Of a stretch of 21,257 nt of DNA, positions 1 to 7,347 are shown piece by piece. The position numbers and the translations under genes are program-made. The first letter of the stretch is position 1. Each line of letters starts with the position of its first letter. Origin of the DNA: CAZTEB01 sp964612735 (GTDB taxonomy: Bacteria > Patescibacteriota > Microgenomatia > UBA1400 > PJMF01). Under the pieces are notes generated by a model that saw only the letters and a list, made by a program, of their open reading frames with translations, made no database searches and was not told where the DNA came from. Where the stretch lies: positions 1 to 21,257 of the forward strand of contig CAZTEB010000012.1 in the NCBI GenBank assembly GCA_964612735.1, read 5' to 3'.

Positions 1-926
1 TCGTGAACAAGCTTTTCTAGGTAGCTATCCTCTGTTTGACCTTTAGGTAGTGGAAAGTTTGGGAAGATTAGCTCGCCAGTTTGAATCTCTACGTTGCACT
101 GCTCAGCAATGACTTGTGTATTGGTAATCGCTTCGGGAATGTCATGAAAAAGCTCGATCATTTCCTGAGTTGATTTGAGGTAGAAGCTGGGAGAATCAAG
201 CATGCTCATTCGTTTGGTGTCGGCTATTAGCTTGCGAGTTTGGACGCAGAGTAGCGCATCTTGGGCTTGTGCATCATCGGCTGTGAGGTAGTGAACGTCA
301 TTGGTGGCTACTACGGGCAACTCAAGTTTGCGAGCGATCTCAATAAGTTGAGTATTGAGCTCAGTCAGCTCCGTGATGGTGCTGTGGCGCTGGAGCTCGA
401 TGTAAAACCTTCCTGCGAACACTTCTTTAAATGCTTTAAATCGTTCAAGCGCTTGTTTCTTTTTACCGTCTCTGAGTAGTCGGTTGAAGATGCTCGACAT
501 GCAGCCACTGGTGACGATGATGCCCTCGTTGTGCTTGAAAAGTAGCTCTTGATCGATGCGCGGTTTGTACGAAAACCCTTCTTTGTTGGCTAGTGACACC
601 AGTAGCATTAAGTTTTTGTAGCCTGTCTCATTTTGGGCAAGTAATGTCAGATGGAACTGATCGCTACCCATTTTGAGTTGCTTGTCAAATCTGGAGTCCT
701 TTGCCATGTAGACTTCGACACCCACGATGGGTTTGATGTTGGCTTGCTTGCAGGCGTTGAAAAAATGAAGACAGCCATACATGCCACCATGATCGGTGAT
801 GGCGATAGATGTTTGACCAAAGTTTTTGGCTTGCTCTACAAGATTGGGTATTTTGTTGAGTCCATCGAGCATCGAGTACTCGGTGTGAACGTGGAGGTGG
901 GTGAAGTCTTGTGCCATCTGGCTCAT
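1..926 (-). CDS. dnaE: DNA polymerase III alpha subunit, N-terminal part (cut by window edge)
   Basis: Catalytic subunit of the replicative DNA polymerase. The 308 residues visible form the N-terminal PHP domain and the start of the polymerase core. Seen: HLHVHTEYS at residues 10-18 and TDHGG at 44-48, both PHP signatures with the metal-binding histidines kept, then FYIELQRH, VATNDVHYL and a FYLKS motif, in the order expected for bacterial DnaE. The gene runs off the left edge in frame. The start is placed at ATG 926, 4 nt after the gatB stop; ATG 917, with AGGA 8 nt upstream, is an alternative that would shorten the protein by three residues. It is the last visible gene of the lemA-htpX-gatCAB run and is probably co-transcribed with it. 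Family identity is very safe; which DnaE subclass cannot be told from this part. Confidence 0.95.
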   Translation of the reverse strand, partial: MSQMAQDFTHLHVHTEYSMLDGLNKIPNLVEQAKNFGQTSIAITDHGGMYGCLHFFNACKQANIKPIVGVEVYMAKDSRFDKQLKMGSDQFHLTLLAQNETGYKNLMLLVSLANKEGFSYKPRIDQELLFKHNEGIIVTSGCMSSIFNRLLRDGKKKQALERFKAFKEVFAGRFYIELQRHSTITELTELNTQLIEIARKLELPVVATNDVHYLTADDAQAQDALLCVQTRKLIADTKRMSMLDSPSFYLKSTQEMIELFHDIPEAITNTQVIAEQCNVEIQTGELIFPNFPLPKGQTEDSYLEKLVH

Positions 927-930
927 CCTA

Positions 931-2259
931 TCAGCTCTCAAGCTGTTTTTGAATGAGCTTCCTGACAAGATTCATGTCTACTTTTTTACCAAGTTGCTTC
1001 ATCACTTGGCCAATAAAGAAGTTAAGCAGCTTAGTTTCACCCTGATTGTAGCGGGTGTGTTCTTCCGAGTTATTGGCAATGATTTCTGAGATTATACTCT
1101 CAAGCTGAGCTTCATCAATCTCTTCGATAGAATGCAATTCTGAGTAAGCTTTAAGCATTTTTTCAGGTGAGCTCAGCGTAATTTTTTTGTTCAAAAAGTC
1201 TGCTGAGAGTGCACTGGGTTTAATGTCACGAGTGCTAGCAAGCTGAAAAACCTGATCCAAGGTGCTGACTTCACTTTGTGACGTTACTAGTCTCTCGATG
1301 TACTCATTGGGAATGGCGAACTGCTGTTGCCATTTACTAGTGATCTCATCCAAGCTTTGCGGCAAGCTTTTTTTAATCCCCTCTAGATCTGCTTCACTCA
1401 AATGAATCGGTGGAATGTCAGGATCCGGGAAGTAGCGATAGTCTTCAGCAGACTCTTTAGAGCGCTGACTAAAAGTTGCTTGAGTGCTTTGGTTGAATCC
1501 TCTTGTTTCCTGAGCGGGTGTCTCACCAGAATTCAACAGCTGTGAATGGCGTTTGATCTCCGCGGTGATGGCCAGCTCTAAAAACTTAAATGAGTTAATG
1601 TTTTTAAGTTCCACTTTATAGTTTGGTAGCTCTTTAGCTTCGGGAGTGGTGAGTGAGACGTTGGCTTCCAGCCGCATGCCACCTTGCTCCATGTCGCAGT
1701 CACTAATTTCTAGATAACGGATAACTTCTCTGAGTTTTCTGCCATATGCTGCCGCTTGTTCTGCTGTGGTGATATCAGGCTCACTGACGATCTCGATTAA
1801 GGGTACGCCGCTACGATTGAAGTCTATTAATGAAACTTTTTTACCTTCGACTTCAGTGTGCTGAAGCTTAGCAGTGTCCTCTTCTAAGTGGATGCGAGTG
1901 ATGCCCACTCTACCCTGTGGTGTTTCGAGATAGCCATCATAGCAAAACGGAATATCGTATTGGCTGATTTGATAGCCTTTGGGTAAATCTGGATAAAAGT
2001 AATGTTTGCGATCAAACTTTGAGAACAGGTTGATGTTACAGTTAAGTGCCAGGCCAAGCTTAATGGTCCACTCAATAGCTTTTTTATTCGGTACTGGAAG
2101 TCCTCCGGGTAGTCCTAGGCAAACTGGGCAAGTGTGGGAGTTGGGCTGTTTGGCGTGAAATGGATCATTCTTGCAGCCACAAAACATTTTGCTAGCCGTT
2201 TTTAGTTCGGCATGTACTTCCATGCCGCAAACGAGTTGGTAGGTATCAGCGTTACTCAT
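931..2259 (-). CDS. gatB: Asp-tRNA(Asn)/Glu-tRNA(Gln) amidotransferase subunit B
   Basis: Subunit of the GatCAB complex, which converts Glu-tRNA(Gln) and/or Asp-tRNA(Asn) to the amide forms in the cytoplasm. GatB binds the misacylated tRNA and activates its side chain using ATP. The 442-aa protein starts MSNADTYQLVCGMEVHAELK, the family N terminus. Cysteines at 27, 29, 44 and 47 (MFCGC and TCPVCLGLPGG) form the zinc-type cluster found in many GatB proteins. The tail (NFFIGQVMKQLGKK) is the YqeY/GatB tRNA-binding end. Start: ATG 2259 has GGAG 5 nt upstream and overlaps the gatA stop by 8 nt, which suggests translational coupling. ATG 2301 and TTG 2307 lie in frame but would add an unusual extension. 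Slightly short for the family (about 475 aa is common), with no domain missing. Confidence 0.96.
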   Translation of the reverse strand: MSNADTYQLVCGMEVHAELKTASKMFCGCKNDPFHAKQPNSHTCPVCLGLPGGLPVPNKKAIEWTIKLGLALNCNINLFSKFDRKHYFYPDLPKGYQISQYDIPFCYDGYLETPQGRVGITRIHLEEDTAKLQHTEVEGKKVSLIDFNRSGVPLIEIVSEPDITTAEQAAAYGRKLREVIRYLEISDCDMEQGGMRLEANVSLTTPEAKELPNYKVELKNINSFKFLELAITAEIKRHSQLLNSGETPAQETRGFNQSTQATFSQRSKESAEDYRYFPDPDIPPIHLSEADLEGIKKSLPQSLDEITSKWQQQFAIPNEYIERLVTSQSEVSTLDQVFQLASTRDIKPSALSADFLNKKITLSSPEKMLKAYSELHSIEEIDEAQLESIISEIIANNSEEHTRYNQGETKLLNFFIGQVMKQLGKKVDMNLVRKLIQKQLES

Positions 2260-3634
2260 TGCTTCTCCAGGTGTTCCAGTCAGTGTTTTTTTCAAAAGCA
2301 TCAGCAATTGTAAGACAAGTGTCCTCGCGCCACTTGGGAGCCATGATATTTAAGCCTAGGAACAAGTTTGTCTTCTGATCTCGATAGCATGGTACGCTAA
2401 TGCCGGGTAGTCCCGCTAGTGAACTTGGTTCCAGTAGCAAGTCCTCGAGTTCTCCAAACATAACCTCACCTTCTGTGGCACCGAGCTTCTTGGCAAAGCT
2501 GGGAGAAGTGAGGCTAATCAGGGCATCATACTTCGAAAACTGTGTATCAAAGTCATCCATATAGAGCCGTCTCACCTTTTGAGCTAAGGTGTAGTACTTG
2601 TCTGCATAGCCTTTGCTGAGCGCGAACGTGCCGAGCATGATGCGTCGTTTAGCTTCGTCACCAAAGTGATCTCTGGTGTTGCCATAACGAATGCCGGTGT
2701 AGCGTGCTAGATTACTACTGACTTCAGCTCGCTGTACGATTGTGTAGACACTAACGGCATGACGAGGATCAAGCGCAGCAACCATCTCAACCTCTGCGCC
2801 AAGATCTCTAAAGACGGCTAGCTGTGGTTCGACAAACGACCAAGCATCGGCTAGACCCTCTAAGTCGTGGTACACCACGCCAATTTTCAACCCTTTAAGA
2901 CTTTTGCCAAGAGCGGTAGTAAAGTCAGGAGTAGATTGGTCGCTAGTAGTCGCATCATAGATATCTTTACCGGCCATATGATTGAGCAGAATAGCGCTAT
3001 CTTCAACAGTTTTAGTTATCGGTCCGGGCGAGTCTGTAGATGAAGCCATAGCTACGATGCCATAGCGACTGACTCTGCCGTAGGTTGGTTTGAGTCCAAC
3101 TACTCCACACCAAGCGGCTGGCTGTCGAATAGAGCCAGCTGTTTCAGTACCAATGCTGGCGATAGCCATGTCTCCCGCTACCGCTGCAGCACTACCACCA
3201 GAAGAACCACCAGGTAGGTGGTCAGGATTTCGGGGGTTGTGAGTAGCGCCATAACCAGAAGTTTCGGTGGAGGAGCCGTGAGCCCATGCATCTAGGTTGG
3301 TTTTGCCATGTACTACCCCACCCGCTGCCTTGAGCTTAGTAGTTATGGTTGCGTCCACGACTGGTGTATAGCCATCGAGTACTTTAGATGAAGCTGTCGT
3401 CTCTACTCCAGCTGTGGATATATTGTCTTTGATCGCTAGTGGTACCCCTCGAAGTGGCGATGTAGCTGCAGAGCTAGCTTGAGTTTTCGCTTGCTTGTTG
3501 AGGTGAAGGTAGACGTTTAGCTCGGTGTTATCTTTAGCAATCGCGGCATCAAGGTCGCTATACAAGTCATCAAGAGAGATCTCATTTGATGTGAGTTTAT
3601 CGAGAGCTTGTTTGAGTGTGAGGGTATTAAGCAT
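2252..3634 (-). CDS. gatA: Asp-tRNA(Asn)/Glu-tRNA(Gln) amidotransferase subunit A
   Basis: Amidase-signature subunit of GatCAB; it hydrolyses glutamine and channels ammonia to GatB. The 460-aa protein carries the Ser-cisSer-Lys triad at K69 (VPLAIKDN), S144 (GGSSGGS, 142-148) and S168 (TAGSIRQP). The K-to-S and S-to-S distances of 75 and 24 residues equal those of Staphylococcus aureus GatA (K79, S154, S178). The usual TDTGGS reads TETAGS here, a small oddity beside the nucleophile. Start: ATG 3634 overlaps the gatC stop by 8 nt, the same arrangement as gatA/gatB; an in-frame TTG at 3655 is possible but less likely. I see no clear Shine-Dalgarno sequence before it, so reinitiation after gatC is the likely mode of translation. 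Confidence 0.96.
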   Translation of the reverse strand: MLNTLTLKQALDKLTSNEISLDDLYSDLDAAIAKDNTELNVYLHLNKQAKTQASSAATSPLRGVPLAIKDNISTAGVETTASSKVLDGYTPVVDATITTKLKAAGGVVHGKTNLDAWAHGSSTETSGYGATHNPRNPDHLPGGSSGGSAAAVAGDMAIASIGTETAGSIRQPAAWCGVVGLKPTYGRVSRYGIVAMASSTDSPGPITKTVEDSAILLNHMAGKDIYDATTSDQSTPDFTTALGKSLKGLKIGVVYHDLEGLADAWSFVEPQLAVFRDLGAEVEMVAALDPRHAVSVYTIVQRAEVSSNLARYTGIRYGNTRDHFGDEAKRRIMLGTFALSKGYADKYYTLAQKVRRLYMDDFDTQFSKYDALISLTSPSFAKKLGATEGEVMFGELEDLLLEPSSLAGLPGISVPCYRDQKTNLFLGLNIMAPKWREDTCLTIADAFEKNTDWNTWRSNE

Positions 3635-3932
3635 CTGAAGACAGCACTTGTTCAACTACTATATAGCCCTGATGAGTTTGATGAGCATTACTCAGCGCTT
3701 CTTCTTGTGACAACATCTGGTGTTCATCGACAGCGTCATCACGAGTTACATTTTCGAGACCAGTTACGTGGTGCGCTGGTTCTACTCCTTTAGTAGCAAC
3801 TTTCTTGAGTTCCTCTACTACTTCGAGCGTTTCAGTGAATGCTGCAGCTAACGCTTCTTCTTCTTGTGGAGTGATCGGGATTTGTGACAGTTGGGCGATG
3901 TGTCCAACTTGATGTGCTGATATGCCAGACAT
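3627..3932 (-). CDS. gatC: Asp-tRNA(Asn)/Glu-tRNA(Gln) amidotransferase subunit C
   Basis: Small subunit (101 aa) that wraps around GatA and stabilises the GatCAB complex. Typical features are the N-terminal helix VGHIAQLSQIPITPQEEEAL, a helix matching the family's switch to the linker (TLEVVEELKKVATKGVEP), and the THHVTGLENVTRDD-type stretch (here AHHVTGLENVTRDD). It is the first of the three gat genes and sits 18 nt after the htpX stop. The C terminus (VVEQVLSSDA) lies where the family usually has VPRVL, so the match is weaker there. Position in front of gatA and gatB makes the assignment firm. Start ATG 3932 lacks a strong Shine-Dalgarno sequence. Confidence 0.93.
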   Translation of the reverse strand: MSGISAHQVGHIAQLSQIPITPQEEEALAAAFTETLEVVEELKKVATKGVEPAHHVTGLENVTRDDAVDEHQMLSQEEALSNAHQTHQGYIVVEQVLSSDA

Positions 3933-3950
3933 GCTATGTAGTGTACCAGA

Positions 3951-4856
3951 TTACAACTCACTCAGGGCAGCAATTCGCTGTTCTACCGGCGGATGGGTAT
4001 GAAACAGCCCAGCAAACATGCCAATGGCTCCATGAGTATTTTTCAGTGGGTTGGAGATGTAGAGATGAGCAGTTGCTTTATTGGCAGCTTCGAGTGGTTC
4101 CCGATCTAATGAGATCTTCTTGAGAGCACTAATTAAGCCTGCTGGATTTTTGGTCATAGCGGCACTACTAGCGTCGGCTAGAAACTCTCGTCGTCTCGAG
4201 ATGGCTAGTTGAATCAGTTGAGCGATAATCGGTGAGAGTAACGCTAAGATAAGACCTACTACGAACATAATCACCTGCAGCTGATTACCTTCACCATCTC
4301 TATCTCTACCCGATCGGCGCCAAAACGTCATTCGTAGCATCCAGTCTGCCAACAGTGCAATGAGTCCGACTAGTACGGTCACGATCGACATCAGTCTAAT
4401 GTCATAGTTTTTGACGTGACCCAGTTCGTGAGCTACCACAGCTTCGATTTCAGAGCGGTTTAATCGGGATAGCAAGCCCGTAGTGGCACACACGACTGCG
4501 TGTTCTGGATCTCTACCAGTCGCAAATGCATTCATAGCTGTGTCTTGAATGACGTACAGCTTGGGCATCGGCATCCGTTGGCTCATAGCCAGGTTTTCAG
4601 TAACTGTATAAAAGTCAAAAAATTCTTCACGAGAGGCCTCTTTGGCACCAGAGATGGATAGGATGATTTTGTCTGACCACCAGTATGAAGTAAACGACAT
4701 TACGCCAGAGAATACCAGCGCCATCCCGACTACATCTAAACCATAGCCGAGTCCTGTGGTCATGAGATAGCTAGCGCCACCGATAAAAGCTATAAAGACA
4801 GCGACGATCAACCAAGATTTGGTTTTATTGGCCTGGACGGCTTGGTAATGGGTCAT
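3951..4856 (-). CDS. htpX: HtpX-like membrane zinc metalloprotease (M48)
   Basis: Integral-membrane protease of the M48 family, expected to take part in quality control of membrane proteins. The 301-aa protein has two N-terminal membrane segments (about 13-31 and 38-57), the zinc motif HELGH at 143-147 and the third zinc ligand E224 in RRREFLADA. Two more hydrophobic segments (about 156-172 and 194-218) lie between them, giving the HtpX layout. MNAFATGRDPEHA (108-120) is a typical family stretch before the active site. It lies 13 nt downstream of the 114-aa unknown and two genes downstream of lemA; lemA and htpX are repeatedly neighbours in bacteria, so they may act on a common process. Catalytic residues are intact. 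Confidence 0.93.
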   Translation of the reverse strand: MTHYQAVQANKTKSWLIVAVFIAFIGGASYLMTTGLGYGLDVVGMALVFSGVMSFTSYWWSDKIILSISGAKEASREEFFDFYTVTENLAMSQRMPMPKLYVIQDTAMNAFATGRDPEHAVVCATTGLLSRLNRSEIEAVVAHELGHVKNYDIRLMSIVTVLVGLIALLADWMLRMTFWRRSGRDRDGEGNQLQVIMFVVGLILALLSPIIAQLIQLAISRRREFLADASSAAMTKNPAGLISALKKISLDREPLEAANKATAHLYISNPLKNTHGAIGMFAGLFHTHPPVEQRIAALSEL

Positions 4857-4869
4857 ATTGTTCTAAAGT

Positions 4870-5214
4870 CTAAACCGGCTCAACTTCTTCCCAAGGATGG
4901 GAGGTTGTTGGGCCTGCGCTAGAAGCTATAAGATGGGTGAGGAAATCTTCCACATAGGTAAAGCCATACCAAAGAGCAACCAGTAGCTGCGCATCGGCAT
5001 CTTTTGATAGCTGTTTGGCTTTGATGATGAAATCAGGAGCATCAACATATCTTTGATCGTAATCGTCGGGATGAACATCTTCAAAGGAGGTGATCAAAGC
5101 TATTACGAATCCCAATTCTCCCGCATTTTTTTCAAAATGCCTGGTGGCTTCCCCAGCAAATTGTACCAAGTCAGCCTCATCATTATGATCGGGAATTGTT
5201 AGGGCCTCGCTCAT
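4870..5214 (-). CDS. Unknown 114-aa acidic protein between lemA and htpX
   Basis: I do not recognise a family. The protein is acidic, with no signal peptide and no clear membrane segment, so it is probably cytoplasmic. It looks mainly helical: a helix around VQFAGEATRHFEKNAGEL, a hydrophobic stretch GFVIALITSF, then AKQLSKDADAQLLVALWYGF and VEDFLTHLIAS. A strong GGAGAA lies 5-6 nt before ATG 5214, so it is very likely translated. It is spaced 35 nt from lemA and 13 nt from htpX on the same strand, so it is co-transcribed with both. A role linked to LemA/HtpX is only a guess from position. Confidence 0.8.
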   Translation of the reverse strand: MSEALTIPDHNDEADLVQFAGEATRHFEKNAGELGFVIALITSFEDVHPDDYDQRYVDAPDFIIKAKQLSKDADAQLLVALWYGFTYVEDFLTHLIASSAGPTTSHPWEEVEPV

Positions 5215-5249
5215 ACAACTTCTCCTATGACATAAGATACTATTTTGAA

Positions 5250-5837
5250 CTACAGATTGACTTTGGGGTCACTCATCTCGCCGCTTGAGACTGAGACGTG
5301 CGAACCACTGGTGGGAGTATCAAGGCCTTTCTCTTCAGTGAAGCCAAATACTCCAGCGATAATGTTGGATGGAAAGGTGACTAACTTGACATTATAGGCC
5401 TGACTAAGGTCAATCACGCTGCGGCGAGCATACATTAGCTTGTCTGCCGTATCTCGAAGCTCATCCATAAACTTGGTAACAGTTTTATCTGACTTCAGCT
5501 CTGGATTATCTTCTACAGCAATGTTAATTCTTGGGACAACTGCTTGGATTTTCTGGATGGCATCCTCGATGTCACTGGCTTTGCCACTTTTATCAGCTTG
5601 GGCGACCGACTTGCGGGCGTCGGTCAACATCTTAAAGACATCTTTCTCTTGCTTAAGATAGCCTTTGACGGCTGACTCAAGATTTGGAATCAGTGAAGCT
5701 TGGCGCTTGAGCTGGTTGCCGATCTCCTGAATACTTGCTTTGATTTGCGTCTTCAGACTTTGGAGAGTGTTGTAGACTGAGATGACGTAGGCTGCTATGG
5801 CTACGCCGGCTACGATCAAGATAAGTGGTAGTGACAT
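5250..5837 (-). CDS. lemA: LemA family membrane-anchored protein
   Basis: LemA-family protein of 195 aa with the usual layout: a single N-terminal membrane segment (about residues 2-20) followed by a long alpha-helical domain. Family motifs include VYNTLQSLKTQIKASIQEIG, then QLKRQASLIPNL and a YNVKLVTFPSNIIAGVFGF stretch near the end. The helical domain is expected to face outside in most topology predictions; the molecular role of LemA is not settled. AAGGA lies 6 nt before ATG 5837, a good ribosome site. As first gene of the run ending in dnaE it probably follows the promoter at 5886-5915. The C-terminal 25 residues are polar, rich in Ser and Thr, and probably disordered. Confidence 0.93.
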   Translation of the reverse strand: MSLPLILIVAGVAIAAYVISVYNTLQSLKTQIKASIQEIGNQLKRQASLIPNLESAVKGYLKQEKDVFKMLTDARKSVAQADKSGKASDIEDAIQKIQAVVPRINIAVEDNPELKSDKTVTKFMDELRDTADKLMYARRSVIDLSQAYNVKLVTFPSNIIAGVFGFTEEKGLDTPTSGSHVSVSSGEMSDPKVNL

Positions 5838-5885
5838 TGGTTCCTTTCGAACTACTAGTGAGTGACAGTCATTGCCGTGTGTCTA

Positions 5886-5915
5886 AGTATACTATATAAG
5901 AGTTTCTTCTGCTAA
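5886..5915 (-). promoter_or_regulatory. Putative promoter of the lemA-htpX-gatCAB-dnaE run
   Basis: On the minus strand TTAGCA (5910-5915) and TATACT (5886-5891) are separated by 18 nt. The predicted transcript start is about 40 nt upstream of the lemA ATG. The -35 is only a partial match, so this is a moderate call based on the sequence alone. Confidence 0.45.
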
Positions 5916-5939
5916 GCATTGTGGTTAGTGCGATACTAT

Positions 5940-5975
5940 TTCACGACTTTTCACATTATTCACACTAATATTCAC
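5940..5975. repeat. Four spaced TTCAC repeats with one perfect DnaA box
   Basis: In the 241-nt gene-free stretch between lemA and tRNA-Asp, TTCAC occurs at 5940, 5950, 5959 and 5971, steps of 10, 9 and 12 nt, close to one helical turn. The third copy is embedded in TTATTCACA (5956-5964), an exact match to the DnaA-box consensus TTATNCACA; the others match it with two or more mismatches. They could be a regulator or DnaA cluster upstream of the operon that contains dnaE, or chance in AT-rich DNA. The rest of 5838-6078 holds the lemA and tRNA-Asp promoters and nothing else I can name. Confidence 0.4.
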
Positions 5976-6039
5976 GAAAAGATGGTAATCCTATAGTCAA
6001 TAATTATGGGAGTGGTATAGATTGGGGTCAAAGCAGGAA

Positions 6040-6068
6040 TTGAGTTTCTGGTTCCCTGGCGGTACAAT
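6040..6068 (+). promoter_or_regulatory. Sigma-70-type promoter of tRNA-Asp
   Basis: TTGAGT (6040-6045) and TACAAT (6063-6068) with a 17-nt spacer. The expected start is near 6075, a few nt before the mature tRNA 5' end. A near-consensus promoter in exactly the right place. Confidence 0.8.
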
Positions 6069-6078
6069 ATGCCCTCTA

Positions 6079-6151
6079 GGCCTCGTGGTGTAGCGGTTAA
6101 CATGCCTCCCTGTCACGGAGGAGATCGCCGGTTCGATTCCGGTCGAGGTCG
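6079..6151 (+). tRNA. tRNA-Asp (GTC)
   Basis: A 73-nt cloverleaf. The acceptor arms GGCCTCG (6079-6085) and CGAGGTC (6144-6150) pair with one G-U. The anticodon stem CCTCC/GGAGG encloses the loop CTGTCAC with anticodon GTC at 6112-6114. The T arm is GCCGG-TTCGATT-CCGGT. The discriminator is G73, as expected for tRNA-Asp. The CCA end is not encoded and must be added after transcription. Product: carries aspartate, and is possibly read by GatCAB's partner enzyme if AspRS is non-discriminating. Confidence 0.96.
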
Positions 6152-6168
6152 CAAGTTTTATTGTTTAG

Positions 6169-6633
6169 TTAATATTCTTTCTCAAGTACTACTTGGCGCA
6201 TGCTGAAACCACAATCTTGATAGAATTCGACTGCATCTCTATTCTCATTGAGAGCGCTCACAACGATTCTCTGAGCATTTAGAGCTCTAGCTTCTTTTTC
6301 AAAATGCATCAGTAGCTCTTTTCCGATACCAAGATTCCGGTAAGAATCTAAGACAAACATGTTTTCAAGCTCTGCAGTCTTTGAAGGTGAGCGATATGAG
6401 AGCATAGCTATAGAACCACAAGTATATCCGACGACTTTTTCATTTTTTGTTGCAATAAAAACGATTCCATTTTTAATTCGATCCTGAAAGTATTGATTAC
6501 CTGCACTCGAGTGGGACCAATTCGTGTTGTATGTATTTGTGAATTGATCTTCAAACTCAAACAATGCTTGATTCAACTGACGAATAATTTTTCCGTTGCT
6601 GTTCTCAGCTTTTTGTATTGTAATTTTTAGCAC
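6169..6633 (-). CDS. GNAT family N-acetyltransferase
   Basis: Acetyl-CoA-dependent N-acetyltransferase; the substrate cannot be told. The 154-aa protein has the GNAT order: an N-terminal strand (LKITIQKAEN), the central strand pair VFIATKNEKVVGYTCGSI, ELENMFVLDSYRNLGIGKELL with the acetyl-CoA pyrophosphate loop RNLGIG, and the C-terminal RIVVSALNENRDAVEFYQDCGF, in which N and FY are typical. I place the start at GTG 6633 because AAGGA lies about 6 nt upstream and the GNAT fold begins right there; a TTG at 6663 is in frame. It sits 17 nt past tRNA-Asp, convergent to it, and is visibly more AT-rich than the surrounding genes, as is the 164 nt upstream. That may mean recent acquisition near a tRNA gene, but I see no integrase or repeated tRNA end. 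Confidence 0.88.
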   Translation of the reverse strand: MLKITIQKAENSNGKIIRQLNQALFEFEDQFTNTYNTNWSHSSAGNQYFQDRIKNGIVFIATKNEKVVGYTCGSIAMLSYRSPSKTAELENMFVLDSYRNLGIGKELLMHFEKEARALNAQRIVVSALNENRDAVEFYQDCGFSMRQVVLEKEY

Positions 6634-6827
6634 TCTAATCCTTACTATGCTAATTACAGTCAAATATGTGAAAAGATGTATACATCAATTAATTTTAATC
6701 ACTTCATTGTATTAAATCGATACATTTATTGCTATTTTGATCTATATTGAGTATATAATGTGATCAGTTAGTATGTAACAGATGAAGCAATATTACAGTT
6801 GATATACATACTCATCGAGTAGCATAG

Positions 6828-7325
6828 CTATGAGTTGGCATCTACTGTTTCACTCACTACCTTGACTAGCTTGGTATCTCGCCACTGGCTAGTGTTATAG
6901 ATAATACCTGGTTGATCACTGAATACAAAGTCAAAGTAGTACTTCACAGGTTCAAAGACATTTTCCAAAGAGTGTACTTTGTTAATAGGCACCCAGTGCG
7001 GCTTGCCCTCCTCAGTTTCATGGAGAGTTGGTTGTTCTGTTAGGGTCACCGCAAAAGCGAACGCTACATAGCGCTCTTCCCTATCTAAGTGATCATGCAT
7101 CGCCACAACTTTGAGTTTGATCTCTCTAGGCGTAATGGAAATTAAGGTCTCCTCTTGTACCTCTCTAATAGCTGCTGCTAGTGGATCCTCACCTAGCTCA
7201 ATGTGTCCACCTGGCAGTGACCAAAATCCCGGAAACTTCTTTTTAGTATCGCTTCGTTTGTGAAGGAGTATCTTGTTCTCGTGAAAAATATACACTTCAG
7301 CCACAAATATAGGACGTAGTGACAT
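6828..7325 (-). CDS. NUDIX hydrolase
   Basis: Nucleoside-diphosphate-linked hydrolase of the NUDIX fold, 165 aa, the exact substrate unknown. The Nudix box starts at G40 and reads GHIELGED, then REVQEETLI. The catalytic glutamates E55, E58 and E59 and R54 are present, while the consensus glycine at position 61 is leucine. FPGFWSLPGG just before the box is typical of MutT/ADP-ribose-type members. The C-terminal 50 residues extend past the core domain (VKYYFDFVFSDQ) and may help with substrate choice. It lies 22 nt downstream of the 140-aa unknown on the same strand, so they may form a pair. No clear Shine-Dalgarno is seen before ATG 7325; the leader there is AT-rich. Confidence 0.92.
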   Translation of the reverse strand: MSLRPIFVAEVYIFHENKILLHKRSDTKKKFPGFWSLPGGHIELGEDPLAAAIREVQEETLISITPREIKLKVVAMHDHLDREERYVAFAFAVTLTEQPTLHETEEGKPHWVPINKVHSLENVFEPVKYYFDFVFSDQPGIIYNTSQWRDTKLVKVVSETVDANS

Positions 7326-7347
7326 TAAAGTAATTTAAAGAAAGATT

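Noticed and set aside
651..1089. Plus-strand open readings of 60-100 codons over dnaE and gatB
   Set aside because: They are antisense shadows of strongly conserved minus-strand genes and have no ribosome site or recognisable product.
6740..6767. Plus-strand promoter-like TTGCTA-17-TATATA in the AT-rich stretch after the NUDIX gene
   Set aside because: No plus-strand gene or RNA structure follows; such matches are expected by chance in very AT-rich DNA.
6804..6834. Imperfect hairpin ACTCAT/ATGAGT around the NUDIX stop as a terminator
   Set aside because: Weak stem, large loop and no U-tract.
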